Below, in pieces: positions 1 through 4,676 of a stretch of DNA of 6,269 nt. Source of the DNA: a bacterium (GTDB taxonomy: Bacteria > Patescibacteriota > Minisyncoccia > Minisyncoccales > GCA-002788555); the NCBI GenBank assembly GCA_021158595.1, contig JAGGUF010000036.1:1-6269 (forward strand), in the 5' to 3' direction. The position numbers were made by a program, and so were the translations under genes. Positions within the stretch are counted from its first letter, which is position 1; each line of letters starts with the position of its first letter. Under the pieces are notes generated by a model. That model was not told the DNA's origin. It ran no database searches and saw nothing but the letters and a program-made list of their open reading frames with translations.

Positions 1-471
1 CTTGATTCTCTAAATCAGAACTTTACCATTGAACTTTGGGTTAATCCTCACACAACAGAGAAAGCAATATTAGGGAAGGAGATAGACTCTTCTGACCTTC
101 ATTTTTCATACTGGTATTATGATGGTGATCAAGAATTGTTTTTAAATTCCACCTCATACTACATTAAGGGGTACTCTACTATTCCTACAGATACCTGGAC
201 TCATATTGCAGTCACAAGAGATGGTTCTCAGTTCCAACTTTATGAGAATGGTGAAGCTGCTTCAACTGATCTCGCTAACTCTCCTGGTAATGCTGATCTT
301 TCTAATAATGATGAAAGCCTATATATTGGAGGAACTCATATTAATACCTCTTACTGCTTCCAAGGTTACCTTGATGAGATTCGCATCTACAACCGTACCC
401 TTTCTCCCTCAGAGATAAAAAAGCATAGTTCTCCTCCTCCTACAGGGATTAGTTTTGGTACTCAGGAATAG
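1..471 (+). CDS. LamG / concanavalin A-like lectin domain protein, C-terminal part (5' end outside window)
   Basis: The frame is open from base 1 to a TAG at 469-471, giving 156 residues of a protein that begins upstream of the window. The visible part is almost one complete LamG (laminin G-like, concanavalin A-like jelly-roll) domain. It opens with FTIELWVNP, continues with the core motif DTWTHIAVTRDG and YENGE, then SLYIGG, and closes with the typical last strand GYLDEIRIYNRTLSPSEI. A short proline/serine tail (SSPPPTG) follows. In this family such domains bind glycans or other surface ligands on secreted or cell-surface proteins, and they are often repeated in large proteins. The signal peptide and any other domains would lie outside the window. 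The ligand cannot be told. No membrane anchor or sorting motif is visible at this C-terminus. The domain call is firm; the biological role is open. Confidence 0.85.
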   Translation, partial: LDSLNQNFTIELWVNPHTTEKAILGKEIDSSDLHFSYWYYDGDQELFLNSTSYYIKGYSTIPTDTWTHIAVTRDGSQFQLYENGEAASTDLANSPGNADLSNNDESLYIGGTHINTSYCFQGYLDEIRIYNRTLSPSEIKKHSSPPPTGISFGTQE

Positions 472-532
472 GGTTAGTAGTACCTCCAACAGAGGAGCCT
501 GAAGCCTGAAATCCCTCCCCCACCTAAGGGGT

Positions 533-553
533 GAAGTAGGAAGTAGGAAGTAG
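533..553 (+). repeat. Tandem 7-bp repeat, GAAGTAG x3
   Basis: Three perfect head-to-tail copies of GAAGTAG lie at the left edge of the palindrome array, followed by a partial fourth (GAA). It looks like replication slippage; no function is evident. Confidence 0.85.
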
Positions 554-592
554 GAATTTTCCCTCCCCCACCTATATCCTCCCCCTCCCAGA

Positions 593-618
593 GGGAGGGG
601 GAGGACTTGGGGAGGGGG
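593..618 (+). other. Potential G-quadruplex motif
   Basis: Four G runs (GGG, GGGGG, GGGG, GGGGG) are separated by loops of 1, 7 and 1 nt, which meets the usual G3+N1-7 rule. The first two runs also form the right arm of the palindrome at 577-605, so a hairpin and a quadruplex would compete for the same bases. This is a pattern match only. Confidence 0.45.
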
Positions 619-888
619 TTAATTGAGGAAGAAAATTCCTATCCCCCACCTTAGTCCCCCCTTCCCAAAGGGAAGGGGGAGGATTGGGGGAGGACTCCCA
701 CCTTAATCCTCACCTTTCTTTAGAGGAGGATTGGGGGAAGGATCCTCACCTCTATCCTCCCCCTCATGTGGGAAAATTGCAAAAAAATCCAAAGAGGGAG
801 TATCCCCTCTGTATCCTTTCCCTTAAAAAAAGGAGAGGATCCCTTCCATATCCTCCCCTTTAGAAAAAAGGAGGGGATTACCTCCCCC

Positions 889-923
889 AAATCCTCCCCC
901 TCCCTCTGGGAGGGGGAGGATTT
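889..923. repeat. Perfect 16-bp hairpin downstream of prfA
   Basis: Arms 889-904 and 908-923 are perfectly complementary around the loop TCT, with a very GC-rich stem. It is the most regular unit of the array and sits 38 nt beyond the prfA stop codon on the minus strand. It could slow or stop transcription leaving prfA, or protect the 3' end of the mRNA. However, no T tract follows on the minus strand, so it is not a canonical intrinsic terminator. Confidence 0.6.
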
Positions 924-961
924 AGGTGGGAGAGGGTATTTTGAGTTTTGGATTGGCGTAG

Positions 962-2014
962 TTACAGATTAGTATTTTTTCTCAATTCCTTAATTATCCT
1001 ATCTAAGTCTCCATTTAGGATTTGTTCGATGTGATTCCAGGACTTTTTGATTCGATGATCAGTGATTCTATCTTGAGGAAAATTATAGGTTCTGATCTTT
1101 TCTGCTCTCATTGCACTGCCGATTTGGCTTTTTCTTTCTCTTCCTAACTTTTGTTCCTCTTCTTGTTTTATTTTTTGATAGAGCCTGGCTTTTAAGATAG
1201 AAAGGGCATTCTCGCGGTTTGAGATCTGGGTTCGGGCACTTTGAGAGGTGGCCACAATTCCCGTAGGAATGTGGGTAATTCTTACTGCTGATTCTCGGCG
1301 ATTTACATATTGTCCTCCAGGACCAGAGGCGCGATAGACCTCAATTTTTAAATCCTTGGGATTAATTTGAATCTCTTTTTCTTTTGGTTTTTCAAGTACT
1401 GCTACTGATACAGTTGAGGTGTGAATTCTTCCCATCTTTTCTGTTTCAGGTATTCTTTGGACCCGATGCACTCCACTTTCATATTTAAGATACTCTCCTA
1501 CATTTTTTCCTTTAATTTCAAATGATATTTCTTTGAAACCTCCGAGTTCAGTGGGATGGCAAGCAAGAACAGAAAGTTGCCAACCCATTTTTTGACTAAA
1601 TTTCTGATACATTTCAAAAAGGTCTTTAGCAAAAAGAGCGGCTTCATCACCACCTACCCCTGCCCTAATTTCTACTAAAACCTCACTTGCAGTTTCTGTT
1701 TTAGGAGAGGATAATTGCTCCCAAATTGTCTTGATTGTTTTAGTGAGATCTTCTTTTTCTTTTTTTAGTCTTGAAGTTTCTTCTTGGGCTAATTTTTTTA
1801 GTTCTTCATCTGTTTCTGAGAAGATAATTTCTTCATTTTTCTTGATTTCTTTTTTGATTTCCTCAATCCGATTTATTTTTTCAATAATTGTTTGAAGCAG
1901 GGCAAGACGTTTTGATTGTTCTGCATATTCTTTTTTGTTTAAAGAAAGCCCAGGTTGACTGAGCTTTCTTTGAAGAAGATTATATTCTTCTTTTATCTTT
2001 TTAAAATCAATCAT
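962..2014 (-). CDS. prfA: Peptide chain release factor 1 (RF1)
   Basis: RF1 recognises UAA and UAG in the ribosomal A site and triggers release of the finished peptide. The protein has 350 residues, normal for the family. Residues 1-100 are the helical, lysine/glutamate-rich N-terminal domain. RAGVGGDEAALFA follows at about 117-129. The codon-recognition tripeptide is PET at 189-191, inside HRVQRIPETEKMGRIHTS; it fits the PxT signature of RF1 and not the SPF of RF2. The catalytic GGQ is at 233-235, the same numbering as in E. coli RF1. The stretch after it reads YVNRRESAVRITHIPTG, where E. coli has HVNTTDS. The C-terminal domain carries RTYNFPQDRITDHRI. The ATG overlaps the end of rpmE by 8 bases and has no Shine-Dalgarno sequence, so translational coupling is likely. 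The usual partner gene prmC, which methylates the GGQ glutamine, is not adjacent. Confidence 0.97.
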   Translation of the reverse strand: MIDFKKIKEEYNLLQRKLSQPGLSLNKKEYAEQSKRLALLQTIIEKINRIEEIKKEIKKNEEIIFSETDEELKKLAQEETSRLKKEKEDLTKTIKTIWEQLSSPKTETASEVLVEIRAGVGGDEAALFAKDLFEMYQKFSQKMGWQLSVLACHPTELGGFKEISFEIKGKNVGEYLKYESGVHRVQRIPETEKMGRIHTSTVSVAVLEKPKEKEIQINPKDLKIEVYRASGPGGQYVNRRESAVRITHIPTGIVATSQSARTQISNRENALSILKARLYQKIKQEEEQKLGRERKSQIGSAMRAEKIRTYNFPQDRITDHRIKKSWNHIEQILNGDLDRIIKELRKNTNL

Positions 2015-2258
2015 TTTTCTGAGTGGATCTTTTCTTCCGTCGTTGTTTAATTTCCTTTGTTTTTGCGGCTCTTTTTTTGAATTTTTCTACCTGTCCTAAT
2101 GTATCAACAACCTTTGCCTTTCCGGTATAAAATGGATGGCACTGAGAGCAAATTTCTATTTTAGTTTCTTTTTTTGTGGAGGGAATATGAAAAACAGCAC
2201 CGCAGGCACAGCGTTGAATGGCATCTTTGAAATATTTGGGATGAATATTTTTTTTCAT
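2007..2258 (-). CDS. rpmE: 50S ribosomal protein L31, zinc-binding type
   Basis: L31 is a small protein of the large subunit that helps bridge the two subunits. The chosen ATG (2256-2258) gives 83 residues starting MKKNIHPKYF, which matches the E. coli start MKKDIHPKY. The frame stays open farther upstream, but that part only translates a palindrome repeat and an element end, so it is excluded. The zinc ligands are all present: Cys17 and Cys19 (RCACG) and Cys37 and Cys40 (CSQCHPFYTGK). This is therefore the C+ form and not the zinc-free paralogue. The C-terminus is a long basic tail (KKRAAKTKEIKQRRKKRS) that would contact rRNA. The TGA stop lies inside the start of prfA, so the two genes form one transcription unit. 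No Shine-Dalgarno sequence is visible; a small hairpin (AGAGT-TTT-ACTCT on the minus strand, 2265-2277) lies just upstream of the start. Confidence 0.95.
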   Translation of the reverse strand: MKKNIHPKYFKDAIQRCACGAVFHIPSTKKETKIEICSQCHPFYTGKAKVVDTLGQVEKFKKRAAKTKEIKQRRKKRSTQKND

Positions 2259-2277
2259 TTTTTGAGAGTAAAACTCT

Positions 2278-2304
2278 ATTTTATCAGCTGTAATTGCTAA
2301 CCAA
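2278..2304 (-). promoter_or_regulatory. Candidate promoter of rpmE-prfA inside an element end
   Basis: On the minus strand TAAAAT (2283-2278) is a good -10 match, 19 nt before the rpmE start codon. TTGGTT (2304-2299) could serve as the -35 box, but the spacer is 15 nt, shorter than ideal. The -35 part belongs to the 25-bp end motif at 2289-2313. The equivalent place upstream of rpsB has TAATAT just outside the same motif. This is a weak call from box similarity alone. Confidence 0.3.
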
Positions 2305-2565
2305 TTTGGTAACGGTTTGATTGTTATTATCTCCCACCCCCACCTATATCCTCCCCCTCCCAGAGGGAGGGGGAGGATTTGGAGAGTTCCCACCTGTATC
2401 CTCCCCTTCCTTTAGGAAAGGATTGGAGGAGGAAGTCCTCTTTCTTTCCTCCCTTCATTGGGGAAGGATCGCCACCTGTATCCTCCCCCTCCCTTTGGGA
2501 GAGGGAGGACTAAGGTGGGGGAGGGTCTATTTTTTATTTCGTTACCGAATTGATTGGATAGTACA
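2289..2565. mobile_element. MITE-like element 1, inverted ends around a palindrome array
   Basis: The left end (2289-2313) begins TGTAATTGC and finishes TTTGGTAAC. The right end (2541-2565) is an inverted relative, GTTACC...TACA. These ends belong to a set of six in the window that form three inward-facing pairs. The interior (about 225 bp) holds no gene, only three C/G-rich palindrome units. TG...CA termini and the lack of a coding region fit a non-autonomous transposable element, but no clean target-site duplication is seen. The outer left edge lies 30 nt upstream of the rpmE start. A paired regulatory site is the main alternative. Confidence 0.45.
2337..2526. repeat. Three C-rich/G-rich palindromic repeat units
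   Basis: Unit 1 has arms 2348-2361 and 2365-2378 around AGA (14 bp, perfect). Unit 2 is a decayed copy near 2395-2435. Unit 3 has arms 2481-2493 and 2497-2509 with one mismatch, and exits as AAGGTGGGGGAGGG. They are the same family and orientation as the units at 472-961 and 3862-3990. Positions 2337-2377 equal 565-605 base for base. Confidence 0.8.
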
Positions 2566-2580
2566 TCATAGCAAATTTCT

Positions 2581-2609
2581 TTGACAAATTCAAGTTCATT
2601 TGATATATT
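2581..2609 (+). promoter_or_regulatory. Strong sigma-70-type promoter facing rpsB-tsf
   Basis: A perfect -35 box TTGACA (2581-2586), a 17-nt spacer, and TATATT (2604-2609, 5 of 6 to the -10 consensus) lie in the short gap between elements 1 and 2. Transcription should start near 2616 and run toward rpsB. The leader would then be about 475 nt long and include the large inverted repeat at 2696-2998. The box match is the best I found in the window; use in the cell is inferred. Confidence 0.6.
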
Positions 2610-3060
2610 GTTGGTTGGTAATTATTTTGGTAACAGATTTCCTCGCTTAATTCTTTTCAGGGGCAGAAAAGGAAGTCTTCAAACCACAATCCTACACAAA
2701 ATTCCAAATTTCAATTAATATCCAAATTCCAATCACCGAAACGAAACAAATCTCAAATGTCAAATCTCAAAACTTAAATCCATATGTCAAATGTCAAATC
2801 TAAATAGAAAAATCCGAAATCCGACCCAGCCCCTTGGAAAGGGACTGTGGTCGATATTCGAGATTCGGATTTATTTGAGATTTAACATTTAAGATTTGGA
2901 TTTGAGTTTTGACATTTGAGTTTTGAGATTTTATTTTGTTTTGGTCATTCGGTCATTAAGTATTGGAATTTAATTGGAGATTGGAATTTGGAATTTTTAC
3001 ACTTTAGGCTCCACGCTTCAGGTAATTCTCAGAGCGTTACCAAGATGGTTGGCAATTACA
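2609..3060. mobile_element. MITE-like element 2, inverted ends around a giant AT-rich inverted repeat
   Basis: The right end (3036-3060, GTTACCAAG...GCAATTACA) matches the left end of element 1 at 22 of 25 positions when reversed. The left end (2609-2634) is more diverged but keeps GGTAA and TTTTGGTAAC. The interior has no gene and is dominated by the inverted repeat at 2696-2998. Possible target copies are TTTGATAT on the left (two bases from the end) and TTTAATAT on the right, 7 of 8 alike, which is suggestive only. The outer right edge lies 30 nt upstream of the chosen rpsB start. The left boundary is uncertain because it touches the promoter at 2581-2609. Confidence 0.4.
2696..2998. repeat. 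Giant imperfect inverted repeat built from short AT-rich words
   Basis: The left arm (about 2696-2824) is rich in AAATTCCAAAT, TCTCAAATGTCAAA and AAATCCGAAATCCGA. The right arm (about 2851-2998) carries the complements in reverse order: TCGAGATTCGGATTT, TTGAGATTT, GACATTTGAG and TTGGAATTTGGAATTTTT. The 26-nt centre (2825-2850) is GC-rich and has its own tip, CCCTT-GGA-AAGGG at 2831-2843. The arms are degenerate direct repeats of roughly 8-10 nt words, so many registers of pairing are possible. If transcribed from the promoter at 2581-2609 this would form a hairpin about 300 nt long in the rpsB leader. Confidence 0.75.
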
Positions 3061-3090
3061 TTTAATATTTTATTGTCAGACTATAAGGGT

Positions 3091-3834
3091 ATGGAAAAAA
3101 TTGAGAAAAAAAATAATAAAAGCAAAAGTCTTACTGAAGAGAATAGAGGAGGACAGGATGAAAAAGAGATAGAGGAGATGTTTAATGCCGGCCTGCATTT
3201 TGGTCATCGTCATTCAAAAACTCATCCAAAGATGACGCCATTTATTTATGGAATGAGAAACAATGTGGATATTATTGATCTTTTAAAGACCAAAGAGTAT
3301 TTAGAGAAAGCCTTAGATTATCTAAAAGAAAAAAAGAAAGAAAAACCCTTAATACTTTTTGTAGGAACAAAAGTCTCAGCAAAAAAATTAGTAAAGGAAT
3401 TAGCAGAGGAATTAAAAATGCCATATGTGGTAGAGCGCTGGCTGGGAGGAACACTAACCAATTTTGAGGTGATTTCAAAGAGGGTTCAGTATCTAAAAGA
3501 AATGGAGGAGAAAAAGAAGAAAGGAGAGTTTGAAAAATATCCAAAGAAAGAAAGGCTAAAAATTAATCAGGAATTAGAAAAAATAGAGAAAAAGATGGGA
3601 GGATTAAAACTTCTTACAAGACTACCTGATCTTTTATTCGTAGTAGATGTGAGAAAAGAGGCATTAGCAATTAAGGAGGCAAGAAGAAAAGGAATTCCAA
3701 TTGTAGGAATTTGTGATACAGATGGAGATCCAAGCCTTGTTGACTATCCTATTCCAGCCAACGACGATGCAATATCGTCTTTGAAATATATTTTAGAAAA
3801 GGTTAAAGAAGCGCTGAAAGAATGTAATCGGTAA
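3091..3834 (+). CDS. rpsB: 30S ribosomal protein S2
   Basis: S2 binds the small subunit near S1 and the 3' end of 16S rRNA and is needed for initiation. The call gives 247 residues against 241 in E. coli. Family landmarks in order are AGLHFGHRHSKTHPKMTPFIYGMRNNVDIIDL (33-64), FVGTK, RWLGGTLTNF, a charged helical hairpin with many lysines and glutamates, PDLLFVVDVRKEALAIKEARRKGIPIVGICDTDGDPSLVDYPIPANDDA, and a C-terminal helix. E. coli has PGNDDA where this has PANDDA. The ATG at 3091 gives a charged extension of about 29 residues before the core. The ATG at 3178 (residue 30) would remove it but leaves an unusually short N-terminus. The Shine-Dalgarno candidate before 3091 (AAGGG) is only one base away, so the start is uncertain. 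The last four codons and the stop (TGT AAT CGG TAA) lie in an element end. Confidence 0.95.
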   Translation: MEKIEKKNNKSKSLTEENRGGQDEKEIEEMFNAGLHFGHRHSKTHPKMTPFIYGMRNNVDIIDLLKTKEYLEKALDYLKEKKKEKPLILFVGTKVSAKKLVKELAEELKMPYVVERWLGGTLTNFEVISKRVQYLKEMEEKKKKGEFEKYPKKERLKINQELEKIEKKMGGLKLLTRLPDLLFVVDVRKEALAIKEARRKGIPIVGICDTDGDPSLVDYPIPANDDAISSLKYILEKVKEALKECNR

Positions 3835-4052
3835 CAAATTTGGTAGTGATATGAGGGTTGTCCCTCCCCCACCTATATCCTTCCCCTCCCAAGGGGAGGG
3901 GGAGGATTAAGGAGTTTGAGATTTAGGATTTCCCTCCCCACCTATATCCTCCCCCTCCCAAGGGGAGGGGGAGGATTAAGGAGGGGGAGGGAGAGATTTC
4001 CTGCTTTATGCCTTAGGTGGAGAGTTTGTTACTAAAATGGTTGGATAGTACA
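3823..4052. mobile_element. MITE-like element 3, between rpsB and tsf
   Basis: The left end (3823-3847) reads TGTAATCGGTAAC then AAATTTGGTAGT. The right end (4028-4052) reads GTTACTAAAATGGTTGG then ATAGTACA and matches the right end of element 1 at 21 of 25 positions. The interior carries two C/G-rich palindrome units and no gene. The left end overlaps the last codons and the stop of rpsB, so the element would supply the C-terminus Cys-Asn-Arg. No target duplication is visible. Confidence 0.45.
3862..3990. repeat. Two near-identical C-rich/G-rich palindrome units
   Basis: Unit 1 (about 3862-3914) and unit 2 (about 3932-3982) are direct repeats of about 50 bp. Each reads CCCTCCCC(C)ACCTATATCC, then CCCTCCC, AA, GGGGAGGGGGAGGATTAAGGAG, with only a few differences. 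They are separated by TTTGAGATTTAGGATT, which resembles words from the giant inverted repeat at 2696-2998. Together with the element ends and the hairpin at 4080-4140 they fill the gene-free stretch 3835-4149. Confidence 0.8.
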
Positions 4053-4079
4053 ACTAAGATAAGATTCTTTTTAACATAC

Positions 4080-4140
4080 TAGCATTTTAGCATTCTAACA
4101 TTTAGATTTTTTGTTAAAATGTTTAAATGCTAAAATGCTA
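4080..4140. repeat. AT-rich 24-bp inverted repeat just upstream of tsf
   Basis: Arms 4080-4103 and 4117-4140 pair at 22 of 24 positions around a 13-nt T-rich loop. The outer 15 bases (TAGCATTTTAGCATT) are perfectly complementary and are built from the repeated word TAGCATT. The right arm ends 9 nt before the tsf start codon, where a Shine-Dalgarno sequence would normally be. In the transcript the hairpin would sit next to or over the ribosome landing site. A role in setting tsf translation is inferred. Confidence 0.75.
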
Positions 4141-4149
4141 AAATGAATA

Positions 4150-4599
4150 ATGAATGACATTGACCAAATTAAAAAACTTCGAGAGAAGACTAATATATCA
4201 GTAATGGAATGTAAAAAAGCATTAGAGAAGGCGGAGGGCAATTTTGAAAAAGCCTTAGAGATACTAAAGAAAAAAGGCACTGAAATACTTGAGAAAAAGA
4301 AAGAAAGAGAGACAAAAGAAGGGATTATTGGAATTTATCTTCATCAAAACCAAAAAGTTGCTGCTATGGTAAAGATTTCTTGTGAAAGTGATTTTGTAGC
4401 CAGGAATGAGATTTTTCAAAATCTTGCTCATAATCTTGCTATGCAGGTGGCGGCAATGAATCCTAAAGATATTGAAGAATTTTTTTCCCAGCCTTATATT
4501 AAAGATGTAAAGAAAACTATAAAGAATTTAATTGAGGAGGTAGTGGCAAAGGTAGGAGAGAATATAAGAATAGAAGAGTTTAAAAGAATGGAAGTTTAA
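4150..4599 (+). CDS. tsf: Elongation factor Ts, shortened form
   Basis: EF-Ts recharges EF-Tu by exchanging GDP for GTP. This protein has 149 residues; E. coli EF-Ts has 283. The N-terminal UBA-like domain that docks on EF-Tu is clear (4-40: IDQIKKLREKTNISVMECKKAL...GNFEKALEIL). The signature normally written TDFVARN is here SDFVARN at 80-86, followed by FQNLAHNLAMQVAAMNP. The end is the usual GENIRIEEFKR. The missing part corresponds to the second half of the core and the dimerisation coiled coil, so this is a minimal core. Short EF-Ts proteins are known, for example about 196 residues in Thermus, and are common in reduced genomes. The gene follows rpsB as in most bacteria, but 315 nt of repeat DNA separates them. 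The start has no Shine-Dalgarno sequence; an AT-rich hairpin precedes it. Confidence 0.95.
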   Translation: MNDIDQIKKLREKTNISVMECKKALEKAEGNFEKALEILKKKGTEILEKKKERETKEGIIGIYLHQNQKVAAMVKISCESDFVARNEIFQNLAHNLAMQVAAMNPKDIEEFFSQPYIKDVKKTIKNLIEEVVAKVGENIRIEEFKRMEV

Positions 4600-4629
4600 A
4601 AAAATGACTATTTTCTCTTTTTATTCCAA

Positions 4630-4676
4630 AATCTCCTTCTCTCTGGGAAGAGGAGATTAGGGTGGGGGAGAGTCAT
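4630..4676 (+). promoter_or_regulatory. Decayed palindrome unit that supplies a ribosome binding site
   Basis: AATCTCCT (4630-4637) pairs with AGGAGATT (4651-4658). The exit then reads AGGGTGGGGGAG, matching the tail of the C/G-rich palindrome units elsewhere in the window. The final GGGGGAG (4664-4670) lies 6 nt before the ATG at 4677, good spacing for a Shine-Dalgarno site. It is the only well-spaced one I see in the window. The repeat remnant therefore seems to act as the ribosome binding site of the next gene. Confidence 0.55.

Larger units (their letters stand above)
472..961. repeat. Gene-free array of about six C-rich/G-rich palindromic repeat units
   Basis: This stretch between the LamG gene and prfA contains no credible gene; its open frames only translate low-complexity repeats. 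It holds a series of related units. The plus strand first reads about CCCTCCCCCACCTATATCC, then a C-rich arm, a 3-nt loop, the complementary G-rich arm, and an exit such as AGGATTTAGGTGGGAG. Clear units centre near 591 (arms 577-589 and 593-605), 668 (about 656-680), 865 (about 851-877) and 906 (arms 889-904 and 908-923). More decayed units lie near 720 and 820. The outer flanks (CCCTCCCC and GGGGAGGG) can also pair, giving nested hairpins. All units have the same orientation. Positions 565-605 match 2337-2377 exactly over 41 bases. The function is unknown; a dispersed REP-like element is the nearest class. Confidence 0.8.

Noticed and set aside
472..961. Possible CRISPR-like array from repeated C/G-rich units
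   Set aside because: The units are long palindromes of variable length with no uniform spacers, and there are no cas genes nearby.
766..972. Plus-strand open frame of 68 residues
   Set aside because: It only translates the palindrome repeats (SPSLWEGEDLGGRG-like strings) and has no family resemblance.
2007..2009. UGA recoding as in Gracilibacteria
   Set aside because: TGA ends rpmE at the expected family length and also ends the frame at 5036; no in-frame TGA interrupts a conserved gene.
2289..2313. Integron attC or attI site
   Set aside because: The motif has GTTAC, but no R/L box pairs of an attC structure and no gene cassettes or integrase; the elements enclose no genes.
2259..2393. N-terminal extension of L31 by 45 residues
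   Set aside because: The extra residues translate a palindrome unit and an element end; the family start MKKNIHPKYF is at 2258.
2321..2584. Plus-strand open frame of 87 residues
   Set aside because: It reads through the second palindrome array (LPLPEGGGG, LPLGEGGLRWG). Such frames are repeat artefacts.
2974..3090. Upstream start for S2 (39 extra residues)
   Set aside because: The added part translates the giant inverted repeat and an element end and has no counterpart in S2.
3272..3544. Minus-strand open frame opposite rpsB
   Set aside because: It is a shadow of the S2 coding sequence, leucine/serine-rich only because the other strand is lysine/glutamate-rich.
2289..4052. Target-site duplications flanking the three elements
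   Set aside because: Flanks of elements 1 and 3 share no clear direct repeat. TTTGATAT/TTTAATAT at element 2 is imperfect and offset by two bases.
4095..4280. Minus-strand open frame opposite tsf
   Set aside because: It overlaps the EF-Ts coding region and the hairpin, with no family features.
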